Shown here piece by piece: positions 1 to 12,629 of a stretch of DNA of 64,000 bases (the first letter of the stretch is position 1; every line of letters starts with the position of its first letter). The notes beneath the pieces were generated by a model. The model did not search any database. It was not told the origin of the DNA and was given only the letters and a program-made list of their open reading frames with translations. The stretch spans positions 1,860,001-1,924,000 of the forward strand of contig MU839827.1 of assembly GCA_030411725.1 (NCBI GenBank). The letters are read 5' to 3'. This DNA comes from Echria macrotheca. Its lineage: Eukaryota; Ascomycota; Sordariomycetes; Sordariales; Schizotheciaceae. The translations under genes and the position numbers were made by a program.

Positions 1-1282
1 TAACCGCACGCTCCGAATGCCGCCCTGCGACGACGATCCCATGCCGTCTTCTGCAAAGATAACGACTGACGACACCACGCCCAGGCAATGTTGGTGCGGC
101 CGAGGGCTCGCAATCTGGAGTGAAGACGGACTTGTGTGCTCAGCTACTGTGGTAGTTACCCGGTAGGAGAATACGTCCGGGGTCGGTTAAGGGACACCCC
201 GTTTGGTGCTTAGCAAGGTTTTTCACCTCGAACGTCGAGAACCACCGATGGGGCCTACAAAGCCCGATCCAGATCGGTCGAACCGGTCCACCTTGACCGT
301 TGACAGCCAGTGACAGGCTGAAAAGCCGCAACCGTTCCGCTCTCGATCTGCTAAGCAAACAGTCTAGATTGGCTTCGGCCTCTTACCTAACAGCTGCCGC
401 AGACCCCGTGATACAGCGAGCAGACATTCTCTCGGCTTCTCAGCGCGCACAGAAGCACAGTCCCGATCGGATCGACACGTTCCAACTGTCTGGATGTCCC
501 GGGCGGCGATCTTCCACGACTTTCAGCCAGGCGTCCCCGCTTTGCTTCATAAAAGACAAGCCGTTCGGGCCGCACAGAGCAAGTCCGCAGTGAGGGCAAG
601 GCGAATGCAAACGGGAGCAAAGACCCCAATTCGGGACAATCGATCTCGGGCGAAGTGTTCGATGGGAGGACCAAGGCACCCGGGCGACACCCCACCAATC
701 GATGGTACCGACGCGGAAAAGGGTCTGTTTCACCTGCTGGAAGCATCCTTAGGGTCCTGAGTTGGGCATGGTCTTCCTCAGCGCGAGACAGATGCAAGCT
801 GCAATATAAGATGGCGGAAGCAAGTCTTGCCGCGACGCCGTGGTACGGGCGTTGCCTTGGGCAGTGAGTGGTGTTGGCCCCTCGGCTTCCCACTTTCCCA
901 TCATTTGACCCATGGAATTCTGTCAATCTCGATCCCGCTCGCTTTCACCGGACCACACTCGCCCCTCCCGCCGCAACGACAACGCCCAACTGCCCTGCGC
1001 AACATGGAGGCCCCTTTCAGCTTCGGCCTAATTGTCCGCACATAGGACCGACTGTGATTTGGACCCGACGTTCGGACAAGCAGCCAATAATTTGGCGGCA
1101 ATCGGCCAATGCAAGTCAACCCTCCAACTTCTGACCTGCTGCGAACTGCTGGTTGTCAAAAACCAAGCACATCCAGCGCCGGCTGATGCCGCCCGGCAAC
1201 ATCCGAAAAGTGTCGATGACTGCCTAATTCCAGCGATCAGCAAGCCTGGTGCCCCTCGTTTGAACCCTCGGCGCGTACATTA

Positions 1283-1399
1283 GCACGTGGTGGAACGATT
1301 AAAGCCAATAATTTTTCAGTGCAGTTAGCGAACTTTACAGGGGGTTACAGGGGATGATCCCACTGAAAAAATATTGGCTTTAATCGCTCCACCACGTGA
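1283..1399. mobile_element. MITE-like inverted-repeat element
   Basis: Two 38-bp arms (1284-1321 and 1361-1398) are inverted copies with only two mismatches. Both arms start at CACGTGGTGGA from the outside. They flank about 39 bp of unrelated sequence. The trinucleotide TTA directly flanks both ends (1280-1282 and 1400-1402), which fits a TTA or TA target-site duplication. No coding capacity exists, so any transposition would need a transposase in trans. The long perfect arms and flanking duplication argue for a non-autonomous DNA transposon rather than a transcription terminator; the superfamily cannot be fixed from this alone. Confidence 0.75.
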
Positions 1400-3600
1400 T
1401 TAGTTCTATCGACAGACTGGCAGCCTGCCGGCTGCGAGAGCACGGAGAGTTACTCAGACCCTCATCGAGATCGACGGCGCCGAACGGCCTGGACTGCCCT
1501 GCATCTCGATCCCGTCTTGTGTCTAAACGTATCCATTGTTAGTGTTTTCCCCAGGCAGTTGCCCAGGACTCGAGTTTCAAACTGACGCTGCTTGCAGCCC
1601 CCGATAACAAGAAGACTTGGGTGCCTGTAAACTGGTTAATTCCGAGTGGATATCGAACGATTAAGCAAGCTTCTATACATCTGTACCCGTTTCCACAAAC
1701 ACCATACTTCCTTGCCGATCCATCATCAGGAAATTCACCACCTCTCCCCATCCACAACCAACACACCTCAGCGATAGTTACCTGGCACGCATTCCAACAG
1801 ATGCTCCTCTCCAGCCCAAAGAGGCTGTTTCCCCGTCGATCACCCGTCCGTCCTCCCGTCTCGATCCCAGCGAGAGATGCGATCCAAGCCGCACCGTTCT
1901 CCGCAGGGAACCTTCTCGACCGAGTTTCCGTGATACACCGGCGCTTCTGCCGGCATGTGGCAGCAGGTATGGAGACTCGTCCTGTGACGTGATCACCAGA
2001 GAAGGGCCCGATCCCAGCGAACTGTTGGACGACGTCAGGGTGCTGCCGGGTGTGGACTCGACGCATCCAGGGGGAATGACGCCCAGGGGGAATGACGTGT
2101 CCCCTCCCGAGTGGGATGGGACCTGGCGGGAGGTCGTTGCGGTAGTGTTTGGGCACGAATTACGTGCCAGGGCAAGCCCGGTCGTCTGCCGCCGTGCTGT
2201 CTGATCACATCGTGGAGAATGCTGGAGATCGGTCTCGAGGTGCATATGGCGGCTCCGTTCATGACCAGACCAGCTGACCGTACCGCTACATGAGGGATTT
2301 GCAGCTATCCGTGCTATCCTCGCGGTATGTCGGCATCTCGGGTGGTGATGTTGATGAGAGATTGGCTTGTAGCGGGGATATGGGGTCAAACTTGAAACTT
2401 GAGACGCGGTGGAGTTGTCTTGGTTCCAACGGCGCTCTCAACGGGATGGGGATACCGTTATATCCATGACGAGCCACACGATTTGGAGAGCCGGGAGCCG
2501 AGCCGAACTAGTGCTTTTGATAGCCGCTGAAAGTTTGCCACAGAGCTCTCCCGTCGATCGACGTTGCCGGAGATCTGGGGATATGTGGGGCGGTATGGTA
2601 GAGTAAATGCCCCTGGATGGATTTGCTGCGCTCCCCCCTTTTCAGTTCTGTACGTTGAAGAGGTCGTGTTTACCGTTAGTCAGCCGGGCAATCCCGTTGC
2701 CCCCTACCCTCGGCTAGCGACCACGCAGTGTGGGACATAGGTGCCTGAGGTTGACCTACTTTCATCGACGTCTGCCGCGGAATACTTATGGTCGGTAAGA
2801 TAGGCCCTTGGATGGCGAATGCACTCCACAGTAGGGGGTAGTCTACAAACTCTACCGATAAGTGTGACCATAACCAGATCTAGGTAGACAACTGAATTCA
2901 TCACGGTACATACGTATTGTGCCCTTCCTTCTGTGGTGCGTTTAGTCTCTTGACAATTTCAAGGACTGAGAATACTCGATACTTACTTGGTCCATATGTT
3001 ATTCCTCGGGCGACCGGGCGATGGAGGGTGGGTGTACAACCTACCTTGAACCCTTGGGACATGAACGTGAAGGAAGATACCACATCCAATATAGAATATT
3101 CGTACGGTGTGGTATACTCGACTCTGCCCACCCGGTATCGGCGCCGGTCGAATGCCGATCATCTCCCAAGCCGTGGGAACGACCAGTCAACTACGCCGTT
3201 CTCAGCACACCCAAGGAGGGTGCTTCTGAGCATCCGTCACGCCCAACGCCGAGTCTCTGGAGCGTCTTTAAGTTCCGGCCGCGTGGGGATGAGTGCTCCG
3301 GGGATGAATACGTAGGTAGAGAAGGCGTAATATGTTTTTTATGGTGATCTAGTCTAAACACAGAGAGAAAAAAAGTGTTTGTCGCCTGTCTAGGTAGGGA
3401 ACCCCGTTGCCAGAGTATCTTACACTCTCCACCCAGCCGTAAACGTAGCCGTGCTGTTATGCGATCCGCCCAGAGAGTGCGCACGAGAAAATGCCCATTC
3501 CATCCCAATCGATCTATTCCATAGTTCTGCAGTTGGGCGTGTCGGAGTTGAGATATATATTACAAGAGAACGGGGAGGACAATGAAGGGGACCATACAAG

Positions 3601-3613
3601 CCCCCCCCCCCCC
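3601..3613. repeat. Poly-C tract
   Basis: A run of 13 C on the plus strand in non-coding sequence. A similar run of 14 C lies at 27680-27693. These are simple mononucleotide tracts with no associated gene. Confidence 0.9.
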
Positions 3614-3908
3614 TTCGGCTAGACCTGATACCCCCGAGATAGATAGAGTTCTTGGCTCCTCACATGAGCTGAGTATGGTACAATACATGGATAGAGTAAG
3701 CGGCATCGTGGTATACCAGTGCCAGCAGGCCCACCACACAGACAATATCTATAGTTTGAATAACCCAATGTTCATCTATCGAGTCCTACCCCGTTTGCCT
3801 GTGCAAGCTGCGCATTGTCAGGTCGAGAGTCGACTGTGTCATGTCCTATTCACCACACGACACCATGGCGTGGGTGTGACGAGCTTACAAAGTCATCATG
3901 ACCGCCAT

Positions 3909-3932
3909 CACACACACACACACACACACACA
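3909..3932. repeat. CA microsatellite
   Basis: About twelve CA units in non-coding sequence, a simple dinucleotide repeat likely to be length-polymorphic. Confidence 0.9.
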
Positions 3933-4838
3933 GCCCATTCTCAAAAAACACAGGAAATAATCTTTTTCCTCTTCTAATCTACCCTCTCTCAAGCGAGGAG
4001 TACTCTTTGCCTCTGGCAAAAAAACAATTCACACGACACCATCTACCTGCCACCCATCGCCCACCACAGCCAACCATCACCGCCATTGCTTCTTCTTCTC
4101 CATCTCCAAGAAGTGGCCAACCCAACGACCACAGATAATACAGGGGGTGTCGCAGAATAACTTTCAGAAAAAAGAGGGGATAGCGAATGCCACATCGCCT
4201 CATGACGACGTCCCCGTCCCCCGTCTCCCATCTCCCCCTCCTCCTGCGACAAAACAAGCAAACCCCCGAACCTCGCTGTTACCAAGGCGCTCCTCCACCA
4301 CCTCGGCCTCGCCATGGCAGTGTCGCTTGGCGTATGCAAGACAGCATGAAGGAGTAAAAACCGAGAGAAAACAAAGAGCCGTGGGGGAAAAAAAAACAAG
4401 CATCCTGTCCTGAGCCTGAGCCTGACCAGAATGGGAAAACAGACACCAGATCCGCGGCCCCTGGCCCCATCGATATGTGGTAAGTGCGGTCGAGAATAGT
4501 CCTTGAGCAAGGAAAGACGAGATAATCTCCGCGTCTTCTGCTCAAGCTCTTGGGCGACCGAAATTGTGAAAACACAAAAGGAAAAAAAAACTGAGATGCC
4601 GGCTATGGACCGAAAGGGTTTGTATGACGGGATTGGCGATAAATACAGCTGCCGAATGCGCCAGGAGAAACAAAAGCTAATCAGCGGGAAAAAAAAAAAG
4701 GGAATTCGTCTCGGTCGTAAGGTCGGATTTGTTGATCTCGTGGGGAATGTCGGAGAAATCATCGTCGACGGCTGATCCTCAGGATAGCTGAGCCGCCATC
4801 ATCCTGTAAGTAACTCTCGTCCAAGCTGAAAACACCAT

Positions 4839-6600
4839 TCACATCACAATACAGCAGCCACAGCCATCCTTGGTCTTCGGGGGTGAATCCGTGGGCTCCT
4901 CGGGGACCCTGACCACCGGCGTGGGCTGGGATTGATGATGTGAAGCAGGTCTTGGGCTCTGTAGAGGGCTCATGTTCGGCTTATCAGAGATTCTCGGCAT
5001 CGTCGAGTACGAGTTTGACCGGCCGGGTCGTTCGCCCTTAGATTCGGTTCGCAGCGGCCAATCAGATCCTTGCGTATCATTGTCCTTGTCGACCTTGTCG
5101 TCCGGCTGCTCGTCTTTCTCGGGATTCTCGGGACTCGTCTCCCGCTCGGGAGGTTTGAGGAAGCCTTCGTCCGTGAGCGGCCTAAACTCCCTATCGTAGA
5201 CTGCGCCAAATTTCCCCTCCCGCTCCCACTTCTCCTGTTGAAGCCTCTTGGCTACGGTGGGAAGTAGTTGTTGATCAGGTGGCAGCCTGGGATCGGGGCG
5301 GTAAGCCGAAACCATCCACGGTGGCTCACCCTCCATTTGTTTGCTAGAACCGATGGAGAGCTCCCGCTCGCCGGACCGTGTGGAAGGTCGCGTCGTTCCT
5401 CCGCCGCTGCTCGTTGAATCCTTGCTCGGCCCACCCCTAGTTTTTGGCCGACCTATACCACCGTTGGCTGGTTTTGCGCCCGAGGTCTTCCTCGCACCGG
5501 GACCATTGGTGGCCTTCTTGGGCGACACGGGCTTCGTTGCCTGTGGTGTTGGCTGCGAGAGCATCCCATTAGTCCCTGTCTTTGCCAGTCCATTTCCCGT
5601 GCTCCCGCTCCTCGCCCGCAGCTTCGGGTAGTGGATCGAGTCGTCTTCCCCGGGACTGCTATCCCGTTTCCGCACAAGCAGCGTTTCTCTCTCGAGGTGC
5701 TCGCTAGGTATCGGAACGGGACTGAGTTTGGCAACCGGTATCCGCGAGCCTCGGCCAGCACCGCCAACGCCCCCAGGTATCCAGTATCCGTCGCCCTCTT
5801 CGGCGATTTCCTCTGGTAACCTGAGATCCCAACCGGGCGTCAAGGGTGCTTCTGGTGTCCGTGGATCACCCCCCGTGGCTGCCGAGTTTTTCCTAGATCT
5901 CGTTGCGGCCTGGTCGGGGGCGCCAATCGCTCTCCCTTGCCCGTTGGCTTTGTCCTGACTGGGATCCCGTTTCGCTCGGTTCTGGCTCTTGGACCTTGTG
6001 CTGTCTCTGTCCCTATCTCTCGGTCTCGGCAAGTAAATCCCAGCCGCCTGCAGTTCCTCGCTCTCTATCCTGGCGAGTTTGTCACGGTGAATCCACTTTG
6101 AGTTCTCGTCGTTCTCTGCATTCCCGTAAAGCTCATCTGCCGTTTTCTTCAGCGGCCCTTTCCCACGCTCCTCTCTAGCGCCGTCGTACAGATCCAGTAA
6201 GCTGTCCGCAGGACTACCGGTCTCCTTGTTGCCGCGCGGCCTGAGGTCCTTGTTGGGGTGCGCCGAGATGTACGTCGGCTCGATGCCTGTGGGCTTCATG
6301 TCGGATTTCGATTCGGGGTTACTGGACTTCCGCAAGCCCGGATCTACGCGGGGCACCGTGTCGAAAGGTGTTACAACTCCATTCTGTGTAGCGAACGGGC
6401 GGGTGGAGGAATATGGGTGTTCGTCATGGACCAGAGTTTTGTCTTCTCGAACGGGTTTCTGCGGGGGCAATTGTCAGTTGGAATTCCTAGACGCTACTGC
6501 CCGGGAATCTCGGGGAAGGGCCCCGACGGCTAGTGGCTAGAGAAACAGAGCGTGGGAAGGCACGGCAGAATCATACCTCTTGCTGTCCTGTTACGGACAT
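4839..6600 (-). CDS. teaR: TeaR-like prenylated cell-polarity protein (CaaX)
   Basis: Two exons are proposed: 6600-6577 (MSVTGQQE) and 6458-4839, giving about 547 residues. The 118-bp intron (6576-6459) has a GTATGA donor and a CCGCAG acceptor. The large exon alone has no ATG at its 5' end (it opens at TTG), so the upstream mini-exon is needed. The protein is hydrophilic and probably disordered, rich in Pro, Ser, Arg and Asp, with a conserved block near residues 120-145 (KWIHRDKLARIESEELQ). It ends in CC-IVM: the last four residues CIVM form a CaaX farnesylation box preceded by another Cys. This matches the TeaR/Mod5 type of tip-membrane anchor for the kelch-repeat polarity marker TeaA/Tea1. 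The family call rests on remembered similarity plus the CaaX end; no globular domain is visible. Confidence 0.75.
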
Positions 6601-8074
6601 GTCCCACGGGTAGGCCCCGTGAGAACTGGAAGGCGGAGTCAACGTCGTCATGGTTTGGGACACAGCGGCCATTGTCCCATGGAGAATGCGCGCTGTGGCC
6701 GCCCTCGTGCGGTGATATGATGATCGAGGACCGGGGCCCAATCAAAGGAAAATTGAGGCGTCCGGAGGGGTGCGATGCCAATGGAAAAAACGCGAACTGA
6801 TAAGACGGAATTGAAGAAGTGGGTTCAGGCAACGCGCCAGCCAGAGGTCGTGGCAGCGGCACCTGCCCGTTTGCTAGGAAAATGCAGCGGAATCGGTTTC
6901 GGCGTACACGCGAATATGGTTGTGATTGTGGTGGTAAAAAGTCGCGTTGATCACTGGGCGTTTCTGGTGGCTTGGGCCAAAAACATCAACAGCAAGCATC
7001 GGCGGCCGGCCAGCCCACTCTTCCAGACCCTCCGGGGCGCCAATGCTACGAATATGGTGTGAACGAATGTCGCCGAGTTGCCAGCAGTCGGTGGGTTAGG
7101 GAACGGGTCGGTCGCGAGCGTCGTCGATGACGACCTGGAGCGCGGATCGCGGGTTCAGAAAGTCCTCCCAAGACGGAGTTGGCTCGTGAGTTGCTGGTTA
7201 GGGGCTAACTTTTTCGGGGGGTTGGCGCCACCACCGCTCTCGGACTTTTTTGTCTCCCCCTTGTCTGCTTCTTATTCAGAGTGCAACGGTGAACACGCTG
7301 GGACTCTGGGAGCAAGCGAGGCCGTCAACCGTCAGCACTCATTTGGATGAAGTTGGATCTTGGTGATGGATGTATTTCACGATGCCGGGCGCGGGCGGTC
7401 CGAGAGCCAGAACTGCATCTTCTGACCCCAATCCGGCATCTCGCGGACAAAGCTTTCTTTTTGTGCGAGACAATTGACAGATGACTTGCACTCTGTGGTC
7501 CACAAGGCCTGGGGCGACCTCAAGAGTTGGACAACTGCAAGCTGGGGGATGCTGGTCTCCGAGTCGGTGAATAACCGTTATGCGCGGGCTCACGACGTTA
7601 CTGGACGATCCGAGGACGGCTCAGCAGACCAATCTCAGAGGAAGCGTCCCATCAACGAATGCCGGCTCAAGATGGGGAAAAGGGGTCCAACTGAGATCGC
7701 ACGTCATTATTGGTCCACGACCTGTATGTCCCCCGCAGTTCGCCTTGCCGGCCATTCATTGTTGTCTTGTTTCTGACCTCCAACAGACTGTTAGTACTGT
7801 TCTGTGGCTGTCTTGAACCGGCCGCCTTCAACAAATAACAAGCTTGGTCCCGATTTCCGAGATAGTTGTCTGATAAGGTCCCAGTGGGCTGTCAAGTGTA
7901 TCAGATTAGGCACCTTCCTTCCTCAATTGACGACTTGTGTCTTGCTCTTCCCACTAACGATAGTCCCTAAGTCCAACTGGGTCCCGCTTCTACACCAACA
8001 CCATCAGAATTTTGTTTTTTTCAAGCTCAGCTGGCATCAGCTGAAACGCCTTCTTCAAAAAGCCGTTGTCATCG
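6601..8074. promoter_or_regulatory. Divergent intergenic region, TeaR-like and phosphoesterase genes
   Basis: About 1.5 kb separates the leftward CaaX-protein gene from the rightward metallophosphoesterase gene, so both promoters must lie here. I see no convincing coding sequence and no clear TATA box. Pyrimidine-rich sequence precedes the rightward start between about 7910 and 8040. Confidence 0.5.
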
Positions 8075-9425
8075 ATGTCAGGGCCCAAGACGCAACTCCA
8101 AGACCAAAAGCCTCCGAGACATGATCTATTTCGAGACATGGAAACTTCTTCAGCATCTACCGGTCAAACCCGACGAACTAGGATCGTCTGTATCAGCGAC
8201 ACCCACAACTGCACAATAAAATTGCCAAAGGGTGACGTATTGATCCATGCCGGGGACCTCACCAATTCAGGATCCTATTCGGAGGTGAAGAGCACCTTCG
8301 ACCACAAGTGCTGTGACAGCTGCAGACTAACGGGCGATTCGGGCGATTAGCTTTCCAAAGCAATCCAGTGGCTTGAGAAAACCGATTTCGAGGTCAAGAT
8401 TGTCGTCGCAGGTAGGCGGTTTGAGGATGCAGTATGGTACAACGTACTGACGGCTGGCAGGCAACCACGACGTGACCTTAGACCAGCCTTTCTACTCCAG
8501 AAACTGGGAGCGATTCCACAGCACGGAAGCCCAGGACACGTCCAGGTGCCTGTCTTTGCTCCAGTCCAGCGAGAGTATCATCTATTTACGGCACGAGCCG
8601 GCTACCGTCCGGCTACGTGATTCTAAGGGGCCACAAACCGGGTTCAAAGTCTTCGGATCGCCATATAGCCCTGGATCTGGCCTATGGGCATTCGGGTATG
8701 ACGACACTGACGATGCCGACGATAAGAGGTCAGAGCCGGCGGCATCAAAGATCTGGAACAGCATTCCTTCGGATATTGATATCCTCGTTACCCACACTCC
8801 GCCTCGAACTTACTGTGATACCTGTCCACGGACTGGACAACCCCTAGGCTGTGAGCATCTTCGACAGACGATCACCCGCGTACGCCCTCGTCTACATGTT
8901 TGCGGTCACATTCACCACGGAAGGGGCTCGAGGCGAGTTAGGTGGAGAGCGGGCGCTTCGGGCTACGTTGAAGCTTCCGTGGAGCAATGGGAAGACAGCA
9001 ACCCGGATCCGAAGTCCACGAAAATGAGCCTCGTTGATTTGACAGCTCGAGGCCGAAACCGCCCACTCGACTTTTATGATCCAGAGCCAAACTTACGGCA
9101 AGATCAAACTGTCACAACCGCGCCTCCTTTAAAACAACCAAACACAGAGGAGATCGATTCACGCCCAGACGAACTCTCTGAGCACGTCGGACGCCGTCGC
9201 CATAATTCGGATGCTGACAGTGGCAATGTTTACACGACACCTGAAAGCTGCATCGGTCCAACGAGTAGTCCACAACGCGGCTCTTCTATTTTGGGGAACG
9301 ATGGTCGACTGGAAACGTGCATTGTCAACTGCGCCGTCGTCGCTACGAATTGGCCCCATGTTGGGGGCAAAAGATTAAACAAAGCGATCGTGGTGGACAT
9401 GTATTTACCCACCTGGCAATGCTGA
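8075..9425 (+). CDS. Calcineurin-like metallophosphoesterase (MPPED type)
   Basis: Three exons: 8075-8284, 8351-8411 and 8461-9425, about 411 residues. The introns are 66 bp (branch GACTAAC, acceptor TTAG) and 49 bp. Removing them restores the catalytic core: SDTHN (about residue 40), GDVLIHAGDLT, GNHD split by the second intron, THTPP and the C-terminal GHIHHG. These Asp, His and Asn residues are the dinuclear metal ligands of the metallophosphoesterase fold. The closest architecture I know is the MPPED1/2 (239FB) family; the physiological substrate is unknown. Sequence after about residue 250 is a variable linker followed by a conserved-looking tail (CIVNCAVVATNWP). An alternative start is the Met at codon 25, just before the domain. 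Confidence 0.85.
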
Positions 9426-12223
9426 CGACCTTGTCCTGGACACTCGCGCGGAGAATCGTGAGGGCAAACCAGCAGATGCACTTCCATATCCCAGCTATGG
9501 TGAACACATGAGTCCGATGACAGCATTCCTCGAGACCACGGCAAAGCAACTGCATCGAGACTATGTGTGGCTTATCTTGATTCATCCACGATTCCAGCGA
9601 TCGAGGAAACCCGGCTTACCCTAAACAGTCACCCAAGCAACTCGGCCAACTCCTTCCGACGGCCGTATGCTCATACTCTACGATGCTAGAGTGAGATTCA
9701 CATGGCATGGAAGCCGAGGAATGGTGTTGTTTCCACGCAAAAACGGATGATCAGGGCCACTTGGCGCCATTCGATGTTGCAGAAGTTGGTTGGTTCCGAG
9801 GGCGTCCTGACGGCGAAAATGGCGGAAGGAACGGTCTTGTTGACTGTGGACAGCCGTTCAGAACCCACGCCTCGCACGCCTCATACAGCAAACTCAGGAG
9901 AGACGGCTCGGAAAAGGCCTCATAGACTGCCAACACTCTAAATGCACTTCGAGCGGAGATTCATCGGATGTCAGAGATCCTCATGTGACATCGCTGCTCT
10001 CCTGACACACCATGGCAGAGTCCACGTGTGGAAGCCCGTCCGCTAGCCAACTGCCAGGTCAGGGACTCTGAAAACCCTCGCTAGTCGGGAGCTATTCCCG
10101 AACCGCAACCCCATCGCATTATTCAAGACAAGGCGAAACCGGACGCGAGTTCATTTTGCAGTTAAGCTGATCGACACATGACGGCTTCGATGCAGCGGAA
10201 ACTCGGTGATCGCCAGCATTACCCCATACCAAGGGTCGCTTTCTCCAACTGGGTTAACGGACGGACAGTTAGAGATCGTGGTCAGCAGCTGCGGCCCGCA
10301 CTATCCCGCAGGTCGGAAGACGACCCGCTCCACAATCGGCAGTCACTTGATCTGCGGTTTCTACCACTACGGCACGGCCGAACCAGGATGGCTTGGAGCT
10401 AGATCTGCCATCTCCAGGCTAGCCTTGCTGTACTCCGGCCATCCCAGCACAACCCGCAAGCCACGGAGGACGGATAGTGACAGCTGAACAGAGTCCCCCA
10501 GTCTCTCAAGAGAGGCACAAAAGAGCCGCAGCAAGGCGAGGCAGCCAGGCACACTGGCTTCTTCGATCGGGGAACAGCGCTTATACGCGTTGTCTCAGCC
10601 AATCACTCAGTCCTGTACCGGAACCGGTAGAAAGTGGTGGGGCTATTATGCGGGTTCCATACTGGGACAGAAAGTAGTCTCCTGCATCAAAAGTTGACAC
10701 TTGCGCCATTTTGTCGTGGGGCGGCGTTGCGAGCCAATAAAGACCGGTTGATACATTGCTATGCACGGGTGCCTTGGGATTTGGGACGACGGCGACTGAC
10801 TGGATAGGGTGGCAGCAATGACAGCGAACATCGCAGACGGGGCGAGAAGGGGACATTCGCCAGGACGTCCTCGAAGCCCATACGGCCAAGGTCCCCAAGA
10901 TGATGTCAAAGGCTGTCCTGACGACGGAACAGAGATGCTGAGACGCAACTCGTGCCGTATAGGGCACGAAGGCGGAGCACGAGAGCAGGAACAGAGGCAG
11001 AGAAGTAGGATATCAGACGTCGCAGCGGTTCTTCACCGCCAGGGAGGCAATGAATGGTACACAGCATGCCGTACTCAACGAGCTTGTCGCGGAGTGGTGA
11101 GTGGGTCTTGGCCCAAGGGTCCGTCTTACCCCTCTCGCCCTCCCCACGAGAATAACCCCTCGATATTTGCCAGGGTGATATACCCCACGACGAGAGACGC
11201 TCACGAGCGCTTGTAATAAGTCGACGGTTGTTTCCAGGCGCTCGCCGACAGGGTAGGAGTGTGACATGCATCAGCAAAACCCGGCAGGCCAGACCAAGGT
11301 CCTTTGAGCGGTTGTGTTGTGTCGTTGCACAGATGGAAGAGGGGTAGTGGGCTGTCCGCTCTGGCGGGGTAAGCGATGGGAAATGAAGCCGACTCGCTCG
11401 ACGCCGTGTCTCCTGAGACTTTGCAGAATGTAATGTCAAGCAAGAGCCGGAAGGACGGCTTTGATGGACGACGGTTTCCCAGCTGCGATATTGTCTCGCC
11501 CTGGCCGGACAGCAAACACAGCGAGCGGGAGTTGGCGATCTTGAAACGTGGACGGCAGCCTCTTGATACGCAGGCCGGCAAGGACCGCTGAACATAGGAT
11601 CCAGGACACGGTGCAGCGGCTGAGCATCCGGCAGCCGAGAACGGAAGGCCCCTCTTTTCTTGGATCTGTCTCCCAGACAAACGGATGGACCCGTGGGAGA
11701 GCGGAGCTCGCAGTTGTGGATTTCGATCGGCTTGCTTGGCCCCCGCGGCCGTCGTCGAGAGGGGGCCAGGGGGGGCTCTGGGATCACCCCGCTCCGTCTC
11801 ATTGGATCTCGGCGGGGGACGCAAGAGACGCACCCCGTTGAATGAGGGGCTCGATGCTGGCGCTTGACTGGCTCAAGGCAGCCCTCCGGCTCGCGTCATC
11901 CATGGCCACCTGGGTTGGTCAGGACTCGTCCGGAGGCCCGCGTGCCAGTGCCACCGGGGAATCAAGGCCGAGAGGCGCCGCCGGAGGCTCACCGCAGCGT
12001 GCGCACGCTTCGATCCCCAAACGGTGAAACCCAAGGGGATGGATGGTCATGGCTGCCTGCTGAGGCCATCTGCTGGACGGCTAATATCTCGTACTTGATT
12101 GACGGTTACGCTACCTGATGAACGACCGGTACCTGCTTCTCGAGGCCTTCGATAAGGCCGCTGCTGGTCCTGCAAACTGGCTAGCAACAGCCAGCCCGCC
12201 TCAGGGTATCCTTCGCTCCCAGG

Positions 12224-12268
12224 GCTGTACGTGGGATCAAGTCCCGGCCGGAAGCACCACTGAATGCA
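12224..12268 (+). repeat. Dispersed repeat segment A, copy 1
   Basis: This 45-bp segment recurs inverted at 23301-23345 with two differences, both transitions. The core contains GATCAAGTC, which fits the pol III B-box pattern GWTCRANNC. It is followed by CGGCCGGAAGCACCA, which resembles a tRNA 3' end with CCA. Read on the other strand it begins TGGTGCTTCC, like a tRNA primer-binding site. Sequence outside the 45 bp is not shared. Confidence 0.7.
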
Positions 12269-12553
12269 AAAACCACGGGCAACGACGAGTCGACTATACT
12301 TTTACTCCATGCTGCCCGTCGTGGGCGAGACAAGCCATTGGTCTGGAGTTATCAACCGGCAGCGAGCCTGTCTGGGCAGTCCAAAGAGAGGGCTCCGTTT
12401 GCGGGAAAGCCATGCCCTGCAGAACATGATATTGGACGGGCAATGGACTTGGAGCCCACAGGAGGCTTGACAAGTCGCCCCGCGTCTGTGTGAGCTGGCC
12501 CTCTCAGGCGTGGCGCCATCGATTCCCCTTGATGGGATGCATTCATGGAAAAC

Positions 12554-12629
12554 GACATGCCACGAACTCCTGCAGAAGCGATTCCATCCAACTATGGTTC
12601 CAGGTGATGCAGAATCCCTTGATTCTAAC
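12554..12629 (+). repeat. Dispersed repeat segment B, copy 1
   Basis: A 76-bp segment that recurs inverted at 22053-22128 with four differences, three of them transitions. Similarity stops abruptly on both sides. Read on the minus strand the segment starts GTTAGAATC. It lies 285 bp downstream of segment A, in the same order and relative orientation as the second pair. It is probably a fragment of a mobile element; no terminal inverted repeat is evident. Confidence 0.75.

Larger units (their letters stand above)
1..4838. other. Intergenic region, no supported gene
   Basis: No reading frame here looks like a protein by composition or by family motif. The longest frames (205 and 203 residues near 1.5-2.4 kb, 239 residues at 4.0-4.8 kb) are low-complexity or Arg/Ser/Pro-rich and overlap one another on several frames. 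The stretch contains an inverted-repeat element (1283-1399), a 13-C run (3601-3613), a CA dinucleotide tract (3909-3932) and A-rich runs near 4.4-4.7 kb. The last part probably includes the 3' untranslated region of the leftward gene ending at 4839. Confidence 0.7.

Noticed and set aside
1539..2389. Overlapping frames of 203-205 codons
   Set aside because: Two frames on the same strand and one on the other are open together; composition is not protein-like.
4043..4762. 239-codon minus-strand frame
   Set aside because: Low-complexity sequence from A-rich tracts on the other strand; no motif, and it lies in the 3' flank of the TeaR-like gene.
10906..11802. 298-codon minus-strand frame in the gene-poor interval
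   Set aside because: Arg/Ser/Pro-rich, other frames are also open, and no domain or splice context supports it.
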